DNA of 64,000 nt from Chitinophaga flava. Lineage in GTDB: Bacteria; Bacteroidota; Bacteroidia; Chitinophagales; Chitinophagaceae. The notes under the pieces were generated by a model. That model saw only the letters and a list, made by a program, of their open reading frames with translations. It searched no databases and was not told the DNA's origin. The stretch spans positions 1,860,001 to 1,924,000 of the forward strand of contig NZ_QFFJ01000002.1 of assembly GCF_003308995.1 (NCBI RefSeq). Direction: 5' to 3'. This document shows, piece by piece, positions 18,042 through 24,822 of the stretch (positions within the stretch are counted from its first letter, which is position 1; each line of letters starts with the position of its first letter). The position numbers and the translations under genes were made by a program.

Positions 18042-19112
18042 ATGTTTACGATCGATGCACACCTGGACCTTAGCATGAATGCTATGGAATGGAACAGGGA
18101 TCTGCAGCTGCCTGTTGACGCCATCCGCAGCAGGGAAGCCGGACAAAACGATAAACCCGACCGCGGTAAAGGCGTTGTGTCTTTCCCCGAGCTGAGAAAA
18201 GGAAATATAGGCCTGGTAGTGGCCACGCAGATAGCCCGTTATGTTGCACCAGGCAACAACCTGCCGGGATGGTTTTCTCCGCAGCAGGCCTGGTCACAAA
18301 CACAGGGCCAGCTGGCCTGGTATAAAGCCATGGAAGAAGCAGGGGAGATGATCATGATTAAAGATAAACAGGGGTTGGAACAACACCTGGCTTATTGGAA
18401 TGATGGTACTCCCAACGATAAAAAACGGATTGGTTATATCCTCAGCCTCGAAGGCGCCGATTCACTCGTAACCGTAGGGCATCTGGAAAGGGCTTACCAC
18501 GCCGGATTGCGGGCTGTAGGGCCTGCGCATTACGGGCCCGGACGTTATGCCAACGGCACCGATGCTACCGGTCATCTCAATGAACAGGGCCGTCAGCTGC
18601 TGAAGGAAATGGAAAAGCTCAATATCATACTGGATGCTACCCACCTCTGTGACGATGCCTTCTGGGATGCCATGGACCTCTTCAACGGGCCTGTATGGGC
18701 CAGTCACAACAACTGTCGTACACTGGTAGATCATAACCGCCAGTTCAGTGACGACATGATCAGAACGCTGATACAGAAAGGCGCAGTGATCGGTGGCGCA
18801 CTCGACGCCTGGATGATGGTGCCGGGCTGGATCCGGTTCCAGTCCACCCCTGAAGCGATGAACTGTAACCTCGAAAAGATGGTCGATCATCTGGACCATA
18901 TCTGCCAGATCGCCGGCAATTCCCTTCACGTAGGCATCGGTTCCGATCTCGATGGAGCCTTCGGAAAAGAACAGTGTCCTTATGACCTGGAAACAATTGC
19001 TGACCTGCAATCCTTGCCAGCATTGCTTTCTAAACGGGGATATACCGCCGCTGATATTGAAAATGTCATGCATGGCAACTGGCTGCGCTTTCTGCGTAAT
19101 GCCTGGAAATAA
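18042..19112 (+). CDS. M19 (renal dipeptidase) family hydrolase, cytosolic
   Basis: 356 residues of the amidohydrolase-like M19 family. The metal site begins 'FTIDAHLDLSMNA' (HxD), followed by 'YILSLEGADSL' (bridging Glu), 'ILDATHLCDDAFWDAM' (His), 'VWASHNNCRTL' (His) and 'VGIGSDLDGAFG' (Asp). Known members cleave dipeptides, D-amino-acid-containing dipeptides or other small amides. The protein starts directly at the catalytic fold and has no signal peptide, so it should be cytosolic. In this operon it might split a peptide or N-acyl bond in an imported muropeptide-like or amino-sugar-acid compound. It is the last gene before a strong terminator. Confidence 0.92.
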   Translation: MFTIDAHLDLSMNAMEWNRDLQLPVDAIRSREAGQNDKPDRGKGVVSFPELRKGNIGLVVATQIARYVAPGNNLPGWFSPQQAWSQTQGQLAWYKAMEEAGEMIMIKDKQGLEQHLAYWNDGTPNDKKRIGYILSLEGADSLVTVGHLERAYHAGLRAVGPAHYGPGRYANGTDATGHLNEQGRQLLKEMEKLNIILDATHLCDDAFWDAMDLFNGPVWASHNNCRTLVDHNRQFSDDMIRTLIQKGAVIGGALDAWMMVPGWIRFQSTPEAMNCNLEKMVDHLDHICQIAGNSLHVGIGSDLDGAFGKEQCPYDLETIADLQSLPALLSKRGYTAADIENVMHGNWLRFLRNAWK

Positions 19113-19135
19113 AGCACGCGAAAAAGATTTAAAAT

Positions 19136-19178
19136 AACAAAGCAGCAAAGAGCGATCATCGTTCTTTGCTGCTTTGTT
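19136..19178 (+). terminator. Strong terminator, probably bidirectional
   Basis: A perfect 16-bp inverted repeat (AACAAAGCAGCAAAGA at 19136-19151, its complement at 19163-19178) has a further CGAT/ATCG pairing inside the loop. It is followed by GTTTTTAT and lies 24 bp after the M19 stop. The converging permease gene ends at 19195, so the hairpin can serve both strands. Confidence 0.9.
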
Positions 19179-19194
19179 GTTTTTATACAATTCA

Positions 19195-21627
19195 TTATTC
19201 AGTCCGGAGACTGCGTGCAGGATCTGTCAGAGAGGCTTTGATGGCTTGTGCACTCACTGTCAGCAGTGCAGTGAGAAAGGCCAGTGCACCTGCTGCCAGG
19301 AAAGTACTGCCACTAATATGGGTATGGTAGGCGAAGTTATTGAGCCACCGCTGCATGCCGAGGTAAGCCAGTGGACTGGCAATAACAAAGGCCAGCAGCA
19401 CCGGTTTCAGGAAGTCTTTCGATAGCAGGGCGGTAATACTCAAAGCAGAAGCCCCCAGTACTTTGCGGACACCGATTTCTTTAGTCCTTTGCTGGGCATC
19501 AAATGCAGCCAGTCCAAACAGGCCCAGACAGGAAACGAAGATGGCGATGAAAGTAAAGTAAGTCAGGAGATGGGAGGTGTTTTTTTCCGCATCATAGTTA
19601 CGCTGGAAATCTTCATCCAGGAAGGAATATTCAAAAGGTTCTTCGGGTAGCAATGTCTTCCAGTTGTTTTCCAGCGAGGCAATGATGTGCTTCATACTGC
19701 CTGTGTTGCTGTGTACCATGAGGTAGTTGAAATGATGATGTGGCGCCATCAGGAAAGCATAAGGCTGTATGGGATGATGAAGGTCTTCGAAGTGGAAGTC
19801 TTTCACCACGCCGATGATTTCATACGATAACACCTGTCCCTGCCAGTTGAAGTTAAGCCGTTGACCGATGGCGCCGGCCACCGGGATGGCCAGTTTACGC
19901 AGGGTTGCTTCGTTGACAATCAGCCGTTGGCTGGTATCGGTCATGGTGCCGCTGGTAAAGAAACGGCCGCTGACCAGCTGAAAGTCCATCGTATGGAGGA
20001 ATTCCGGAGCTATCCAGTTGATGCTCACCTGTTGGATATCTTTGACGGTTTGGTCCGGGCGGTAAAGGCTGAAGTCCATGTTATTCCGGATGCCGGGATA
20101 GAACAGGGTACCGGCTGCATCTTTTACCTGCGGGTTCCGTAATATTTGCTGACGCAGGCTGTTGTAGGCGTTTTGGGCGGCTTCGCTGCGCAGGGGGATG
20201 ACGATCTGCTGGTCTTGTGCAAAGCCTAGCGGCTGCCGGCGCAGGAACTGCATCTGATCATGGATCACCAGGGTGGCCAGTATCAGCCCGATAGCAATCA
20301 CAAACTGTACTACCACGAGTCCGCGTCTTAGAACGGCTACGGATATACGATTTGTATATCTGCCTTTTAAAGTATCTACCGGTTTGAAGGCTGAGAGATA
20401 AAAAGCCGGGTAACTTCCTGCCAGCAAGCCGGTGATGAGGGCTATGCCGGGGAAGATGGCTGCCACTGAAGGAGAAAGCAATACGTTGCCGGAGATATTT
20501 TTGCCGGTGATGGTATTAAAAAGCGGCAGGGCTGCCATCACCAGGATGATGGCGAGTAGCAGCGACAGAAAAGCCAGCAGGGAGGATTCTCCCAGAAATT
20601 GTTTGATCAGCGCACCTTTACCGGCACCCAGCGATTTTCGTATACCCACTTCCGTTGCCCTCCGTAAGGAACGGGCAGTAGACAAGTTCATAAAGTTGAC
20701 GCAGGCGATGATCAGTATCAGCAGGGCGATGGAGGCCATTATATACAGATACAGCATGCTGTTGGTAGGCGTGACGATGTTTCGAAGTCCGCTATAGAGA
20801 TGGAGTGAGCTGACGGGCAAGAGAAAGAGGCGTTTGCTGAAACCGGCTTCTTTGAAGTCTTTGCCGGCAATACGTTGCATAAAGGTAGCCAGCTTTTTAT
20901 CCAGTGCCTGTGCATCGGTACCAGGTTGCAGCCGTAGATAGGTATAGAAAATATTGTTGGTAGAGAAGGATTGAGAAGACCGCAGGAAATCGCCCATCCA
21001 TCCGGCAGACAGGGGGATAAAGAAACGGGCATTGATATGGGAACGGCTGCTTTCATCTTTATATACGCCGGTTACTTTATAGGCGGCGCCATTGCTGAGT
21101 ATTACCGTCTGGTTTAACGCCGGCGCCCCTCCGAAAAGTTTGGTAGCTGTTTCAGCTGAAAGTACGATACTGTTGGTTTCTGTTAAAGCACGGCTGGCAT
21201 CGCCTTCCAGGAACTGATAAGAAAAAAGCCGGAAGAAAGAAGGATCTGCCTGACATCCGCTGCTTTCGTAAATGGCCTGTACCGGCCTGCCTGCAGCTTT
21301 TACCTGTAGCAGGGTTTTATCTTCCATGGTATACAACCGGGCTACATCGGCTACTTCGGGGTAGGCCGACCGGATGGCTTCTGCATAAGGCGCCGACAAC
21401 ATGGGGTATTCTTCTCTGGCGCCGGTAGCTACTGTGGCTTCACTGTTGATCAGGTACAGGTCCTTGCTGTACTGATGGTGACGGTCAAAGGATAATTCAC
21501 TCCGGAGGTAGAGCAGCAGCAACATGCAGGCGGCCATACCGATGGCCAGCCCGGATATATTGATCAGGGAAAAGGAGGTGTTTTTGAGGAGCTGCCTGCA
21601 GGCAATTTTCAGATAGTTGAAGAACAT
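19195..21627 (-). CDS. ABC transporter permease, FtsX/MacB type
   Basis: About 810 residues starting at the ATG at 21627 (MFFNYLKIACRQLLKN); the frame is open to 21702 but those residues do not look like part of the family. The N-terminal membrane segment ('INISGLAIGMAACMLLLLY') is followed by a MacB-like periplasmic domain, a block of membrane segments with 'ARSLRRATEVGIRKSLGAGK', a second periplasmic domain, and a last FtsX block with 'QRTKEIGVRKVLGASALSI'. This duplicated architecture is common in Bacteroidota, where it pairs with a separate MacB-like ATPase. No ATPase gene is adjacent. Roles in antimicrobial-peptide resistance or lipoprotein/peptide export are known for relatives. It is divergent from the lanthipeptide cluster, so self-protection is conceivable but unproven. 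Confidence 0.93.
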   Translation of the reverse strand: MFFNYLKIACRQLLKNTSFSLINISGLAIGMAACMLLLLYLRSELSFDRHHQYSKDLYLINSEATVATGAREEYPMLSAPYAEAIRSAYPEVADVARLYTMEDKTLLQVKAAGRPVQAIYESSGCQADPSFFRLFSYQFLEGDASRALTETNSIVLSAETATKLFGGAPALNQTVILSNGAAYKVTGVYKDESSRSHINARFFIPLSAGWMGDFLRSSQSFSTNNIFYTYLRLQPGTDAQALDKKLATFMQRIAGKDFKEAGFSKRLFLLPVSSLHLYSGLRNIVTPTNSMLYLYIMASIALLILIIACVNFMNLSTARSLRRATEVGIRKSLGAGKGALIKQFLGESSLLAFLSLLLAIILVMAALPLFNTITGKNISGNVLLSPSVAAIFPGIALITGLLAGSYPAFYLSAFKPVDTLKGRYTNRISVAVLRRGLVVVQFVIAIGLILATLVIHDQMQFLRRQPLGFAQDQQIVIPLRSEAAQNAYNSLRQQILRNPQVKDAAGTLFYPGIRNNMDFSLYRPDQTVKDIQQVSINWIAPEFLHTMDFQLVSGRFFTSGTMTDTSQRLIVNEATLRKLAIPVAGAIGQRLNFNWQGQVLSYEIIGVVKDFHFEDLHHPIQPYAFLMAPHHHFNYLMVHSNTGSMKHIIASLENNWKTLLPEEPFEYSFLDEDFQRNYDAEKNTSHLLTYFTFIAIFVSCLGLFGLAAFDAQQRTKEIGVRKVLGASALSITALLSKDFLKPVLLAFVIASPLAYLGMQRWLNNFAYHTHISGSTFLAAGALAFLTALLTVSAQAIKASLTDPARSLRTE

Positions 21628-21962
21628 GCGTAATGCTGTTTCAGCGTGAGGCACCAAGAAGATGCCATAATTTATTTTCTTGAAAAACAAATACTTGTAC
21701 ATACCACCCCGGTACTAATTGTTCGTTTTTGATACGCCGTCTGTTCGTCGCCGGACGCTGAAAAGATGGCTAAAATGCGTGTAGCCGGTGCCGTTTTAAG
21801 ATGTTAATTTTACCGAACTTATCATTCTCAGGTAAAATTTTTTTTTCTTGATAAAATACCTATCTTCAATAGCCTTAAAAGCTCAAAATGACCTGTGTCA
21901 GTATGTCTATGTTCAACTTTACATAAATCCGGACCATCGTATTCCCATCGCTAAGAATGTAC
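21628..21962. promoter_or_regulatory. Divergent intergenic region before the lanthipeptide cluster
   Basis: This 335-bp stretch must hold the permease promoter on the minus strand and the lanthipeptide promoter on the plus strand. A long T run at about 21838-21847 followed by TATCTTCA at about 21862 is a possible but weak plus-strand promoter. No operator or regulator gene was recognised. Confidence 0.3.
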
Positions 21963-22013
21963 GCTGAACAACCGCCCCAGGGCGTTACCGCTTGGTTGAA
22001 GACAGGGGAGGAT
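21963..22013 (+). promoter_or_regulatory. Conserved non-coding leader element, copy 1
   Basis: It contains GCTGAACAACCGCCCCA (21963-21979) and AGGGGAGGAT (22004-22013), both repeated exactly at 23243-23280 before the last precursor. CCGCCCC and GGGGAGG can pair at 6 of 7 positions to form a hairpin with a variable loop. The element ends 18 nt before the precursor ATG at 22032. It may be an RNA leader controlling precursor translation, and its function is unknown. Confidence 0.5.
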
Positions 22014-22031
22014 ATTATGAAAACTATAGTT

Positions 22032-22217
22032 ATGAAAAAGAAAAAAATTTCACTGGAGAAAAAACTGTCACTCCACAAAGAAACCATCGCTTCTCTCTCC
22101 GAACAACAGAAAAACGGTCTGAAAGGTGGTATCAAAACCGAATTCTATAGCAATATCACCTGGGATCCATGGGTTACCTGTGAAACACATGCGAAGCCAG
22201 ATCAGGTGTGCATGTAA
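22032..22217 (+). CDS. Class I lanthipeptide precursor 1
   Basis: A 61-residue precursor. The 33-residue Bacteroidota-type leader opens 'MKKKKISLEKKLSLHKETIA' and ends in the Gly-Gly cleavage site 'GLKGG', where the C39 domain of the downstream transporter would cut. The 28-residue core contains five Ser/Thr and two Cys ('VTCETHAKP', 'QVCM'), so at most two thioether rings are possible. In-frame ATGs lie at 21957 and 22017; I chose 22032 because it gives exactly the leader length of the five other precursors. The core differs from the others, being Trp-rich ('NITWDPWV'). It is the first gene of the cluster. Confidence 0.88.
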   Translation: MKKKKISLEKKLSLHKETIASLSEQQKNGLKGGIKTEFYSNITWDPWVTCETHAKPDQVCM

Positions 22218-22311
22218 CAACCATCACTATCATCGGTTTGATAGCTGTTAACCAGGCATCAACGATAGTTACTACCATGCATTAAACATTTAACCCGTAA
22301 ACAACCCTGTT

Positions 22312-22512
22312 ATGAGAAAGAAAAAAATTTCCCTGGACAAAAAACTGTCGCTCAACAAATCTACCATCGTCACACTGAATACACAGCAGCAAGCTGTTGT
22401 TGAAGGTGGCGCAATACCTGTAACACGTTTTATAACTTGTCTTTCCTGTGGCGATACTTGTGATCTCTGTGTTACAAATACTCCTCAATGTCTCCAGGTT
22501 TTAACTATGTAA
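22312..22512 (+). CDS. Class I lanthipeptide precursor 2
   Basis: A 66-residue precursor with a 33-residue leader ('MRKKKISLDKKLSLNKST', ending 'VVEGG') and a 33-residue core with seven Ser/Thr and five Cys, the most of the set. Core segments are 'AIPVTRFITCLSCGD', 'TCDLCVTNTPQC' and 'LQVLTM'. Dehydration of Ser/Thr by LanB and cyclisation onto Cys by LanC would give up to five rings. The start at 22312 is the only ATG giving the conserved leader. Confidence 0.9.
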   Translation: MRKKKISLDKKLSLNKSTIVTLNTQQQAVVEGGAIPVTRFITCLSCGDTCDLCVTNTPQCLQVLTM

Positions 22513-22601
22513 TGACCTTTTTCTAAACCGCGGATATGCCTTCTTCGAGCTGTTATCCTACAGCTCACAGGATAAGTATGTCTGCCTGAAAATCCCCTAT
22601 T

Positions 22602-22766
22602 ATGAAAAAGACAAAAATCAAACTCAGCAAAAAACTGCACCTGAAAAAAGATGCAATTGTTGAATTGAATCCGGAGCAGCAATCCAAAATTGCCGGCGGT
22701 ATGCCTTTGACCAGGACTACCATCTGCTGTATACCAACAGATGTTTCCCGTTGCGAAGTTTGCTGA
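22602..22766 (+). CDS. Class I lanthipeptide precursor 3
   Basis: A 54-residue precursor read directly from the sequence. The 33-residue leader opens 'MKKTKIKLSKKLHLKKDA' and ends 'SKIAGG'. The 21-residue core is 'MPLTRTTICCIPTDVSR' followed by 'CEVC', with four Cys and five Ser/Thr. The pattern (x)PLTRxxxCC is shared with precursors 4 and, more loosely, 5, so these three look like products of local duplication. The stop codon TGA is at 22764-22766, 28 bp before the next precursor. Confidence 0.88.
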   Translation: MKKTKIKLSKKLHLKKDAIVELNPEQQSKIAGGMPLTRTTICCIPTDVSRCEVC

Positions 22767-22794
22767 TATCAATAACACTTTTAAATCTCACCAG

Positions 22795-22965
22795 ATGAAA
22801 AAGAAAAAAGTAGACCTCAGCAAAAAACTGTTTCTGAAAAAGGAAGCGATTGTTGAACTGAACACTCAGCAACAATCTCAAATCGCCGGTGGTATTCCTT
22901 TAACAAGATACAGTACCTGCTGTGTACAAACAATTGAGGTAAGCTGTCCGGTGGTGATGTGCTAA
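22795..22965 (+). CDS. Class I lanthipeptide precursor 4
   Basis: A 56-residue precursor. The leader opens 'MKKKKVDLSKKLFLKKEA' and ends 'SQIAGG' at residue 33. The core of 23 residues begins 'IPLTRYSTCCVQTIEVSC' and ends 'PVVMC', with four Cys and five Ser/Thr. The frame is open 54 bp further upstream, but the ATG at 22795 gives the conserved leader. It is the nearest relative of precursor 3 in this window. Confidence 0.9.
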   Translation: MKKKKVDLSKKLFLKKEAIVELNTQQQSQIAGGIPLTRYSTCCVQTIEVSCPVVMC

Positions 22966-23022
22966 CTAAAAACAGTTCATCACAGGGTACCGGAAAAATG
23001 ATGCCCTTTAAAATTCACCATT

Positions 23023-23202
23023 ATGAAAAAGAAAAAAATCGAACTCAATAAAAAGCTGTTGCTTAGAAAAGATAAGCTTGTAACCTTAAATCCACAGGAG
23101 CAATCCAAACTGGCCGGTGGTCAACCGATCACCTGGTTCAGTACCTGCTGTGTGGAAACAGATGAAGTTACCTGTCCTATAGGATGTGTCTGGACACGTT
23201 AA
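23023..23202 (+). CDS. Class I lanthipeptide precursor 5
   Basis: A 59-residue precursor read directly from the sequence. The 33-residue leader opens 'MKKKKIELNKKLLLRKDK' and ends 'SKLAGG'. The 26-residue core starts 'QPITWFSTCCVETDEVTC' and ends 'PIGCVWTR', with four Cys and six Ser/Thr. The STCCVxTxEVxCP pattern is shared with precursor 4. A perfect palindromic repeat follows 10 bp after the stop. Confidence 0.88.
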   Translation: MKKKKIELNKKLLLRKDKLVTLNPQEQSKLAGGQPITWFSTCCVETDEVTCPIGCVWTR

Positions 23203-23211
23203 TAACAATAC

Positions 23212-23237
23212 TAGCCCAGGACTTAAGTCCTGGGCTA
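23212..23237. repeat. Palindromic repeat between precursors 5 and 6
   Basis: A perfect 26-bp palindrome whose central part is CCCAGGACTTAAGTCCTGGG (23215-23234). It is a variant of the family found at 44698, 61785 and 62074. It has no T tract, so it is a poor terminator, but the hairpin could affect mRNA processing or read-through from precursor genes into lanC/lanB. Confidence 0.8.
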
Positions 23238-23242
23238 TATAA

Positions 23243-23280
23243 GCTGAACAACCGCCCCACGGCTATAGAGAGGGGAGGAT
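23243..23280 (+). promoter_or_regulatory. Conserved non-coding leader element, copy 2
   Basis: It repeats GCTGAACAACCGCCCCA (23243-23259) and AGGGGAGGAT (23271-23280) of copy 1, with a shorter interval between them (11 instead of 24 nt). It ends 20 nt before the ATG of precursor 6. Retention of both arms with a variable loop suggests selection on RNA structure. Confidence 0.5.
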
Positions 23281-23300
23281 TTTCAACCACTTTCTGAATC

Positions 23301-23501
23301 ATGAAAAAGAAAAAAATTGACCTGGGCAGAAAACTGCTGCTCAACAAAGAAACAGTAGCAGCATTGAATGCTGGCCAGCAACAGCACCTGGTAGGCGGTA
23401 TTAACACATTTTACCCTACCTGTGCCGAAGATACCTTTGTAATATCTTCCTGCATAGCTACCAGCCCAAGACCTAATGGTATTTGCTGCCAGATACCATA
23501 A
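23301..23501 (+). CDS. Class I lanthipeptide precursor 6
   Basis: A 66-residue precursor with a leader opening 'MKKKKIDLGRKLLLNKETVA' and ending 'LVGG' at residue 33. The 33-residue core starts 'INTFYPTCAEDTFVISSC' and continues 'IATSPRPNGICCQIP', with four Cys and seven Ser/Thr. It is unlike the other cores and has its own copy of the leader element. It is the precursor nearest to the modification genes (79 bp before lanC). Confidence 0.9.
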   Translation: MKKKKIDLGRKLLLNKETVAALNAGQQQHLVGGINTFYPTCAEDTFVISSCIATSPRPNGICCQIP

Positions 23502-23579
23502 CAGGTATACAGCATTTCTGTATTCCCAACAGGGAGAGCACATCTTTTCCTGTTGCAAAAAAATTAAACATCGCAGCCC

Positions 23580-24785
23580 ATGAATAACATTGAAACACAG
23601 TTAAAAAACCTGTACAACGATATGATTCCCGCCATACGGGAACGTAAGTTTTTATCAGAATATGCGAACAGTTTGTTCAAAGGTCCCTGGGGTGCCTTGT
23701 TGTTTATGTTTTATTACGAACAATATGTAGACACTGAGGCCGACAACGCTACTGCGCTGCTGGAAGAACTATATGCCGATTATGCACCGGAAAACGGCGA
23801 TAACTATTCCTTCTGCAATGGCCACACCGGCCCTTTCTGGCTGCTCAAACACCTGAGCCGTCACGGTTTTCTGGAAATGGATATCGATGATCTTGCTACC
23901 GATTTTGTAACCGCCACTATCTCACAGAGCAACTTCCACAGCGATCATCTTCACTTCGATTTCCTGCATGGCAGCTCTGGTATGTGCAATTTCCTGCTGG
24001 GCTTTACCAACCGTCCCGATGTAAGGGAACATCTCGAACAGTTCGTACAACGCCTGTGGGACAAAAGTGTGGCCACTGATAATGGAAGAAGCCTGCCCTT
24101 CTTTTATACACATGATCAGCCGGAAGGGATTCTTACAGACTCCTTCAGCCTGGCTCATGGCACCTGCTCCCTGCTCATCATCCTGGCTAAAATATATCAG
24201 GCTGGTATCGCGCAGCCGTTGTGCCGTCAGCTGATCGCTGAAAGCATCGCCTTTATGCTGCAGCATAAAAATACCTATGATGATACCTCCATGCATGCCC
24301 TGTATCCCGCCATTTTGGATGGAAAATCCGTAGGCAGCAGACTGTCATGGTGCTACGGCGACCTGAACGTAGCGATGGCGCTCTGGCACTGTGGTAAAGT
24401 GTTTGACGAAAAAAGATGGACAGACGAAGCACTGGAAATCATGCACTATAGTGCCCGTCGTAATACAGACGAAACCGCTGGTATAATGGATAACTGCTTC
24501 TGTCATGGTTCTGGTGGCATCGCCGCTTTTTACCGCAAATTCTGGTTCGAGACAAATGATACTACTTTCCTGGAATGCGCCAACCACTGGCAGCAGAATG
24601 CAATAGGAAGAATAACCTTATGTGAAGATGGCAGTCAGCATGGCATCAGAGTATGGCAGGGAAAAGACAAACAGTGGGATTACTGTTGGGACCTGCTCGA
24701 TGGCAGCAGCGGAGTAGGATTGACAATGTTATCACAATTACATACAACCCCATTAGCATGGGATGAGTGTTTTCTGCTCTCCTGA
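23580..24785 (+). CDS. lanC: Lanthionine synthetase C family cyclase (LanC)
   Basis: 401 residues. Zinc ligands expected for LanC are visible: C258 in 'SWCYGD' and C308-H309 in 'CFCHGSGG'; 'LAHGTCS' near residue 193 and 'LLDGSSGVGLTML' at the end are also family blocks. The enzyme adds Cys thiols to dehydroalanine or dehydrobutyrine to form (methyl)lanthionine rings in the six precursor cores. It lies 78 bp after precursor 6 and 37 bp before lanB. Length matches other class I cyclases. The gene name is generic because no characterised cluster was recognised as identical. Confidence 0.94.
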   Translation: MNNIETQLKNLYNDMIPAIRERKFLSEYANSLFKGPWGALLFMFYYEQYVDTEADNATALLEELYADYAPENGDNYSFCNGHTGPFWLLKHLSRHGFLEMDIDDLATDFVTATISQSNFHSDHLHFDFLHGSSGMCNFLLGFTNRPDVREHLEQFVQRLWDKSVATDNGRSLPFFYTHDQPEGILTDSFSLAHGTCSLLIILAKIYQAGIAQPLCRQLIAESIAFMLQHKNTYDDTSMHALYPAILDGKSVGSRLSWCYGDLNVAMALWHCGKVFDEKRWTDEALEIMHYSARRNTDETAGIMDNCFCHGSGGIAAFYRKFWFETNDTTFLECANHWQQNAIGRITLCEDGSQHGIRVWQGKDKQWDYCWDLLDGSSGVGLTMLSQLHTTPLAWDECFLLS

Positions 24786-24822
24786 AATTTTATGATCATT
24801 CGTTAAAGGAACAACAATTATT

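Noticed and set aside
21957..22031. Longer start for lanthipeptide precursor 1 (ATG at 21957 or 22017)
   Set aside because: The extension translates the conserved non-coding leader element, and only the ATG at 22032 gives the 33-residue leader shared by all six precursors.
23212..23237. Rho-independent terminator between precursors 5 and 6
   Set aside because: The hairpin is perfect but followed by A+T-mixed sequence without a T run, and it belongs to a dispersed palindrome family; it was kept as a repeat.
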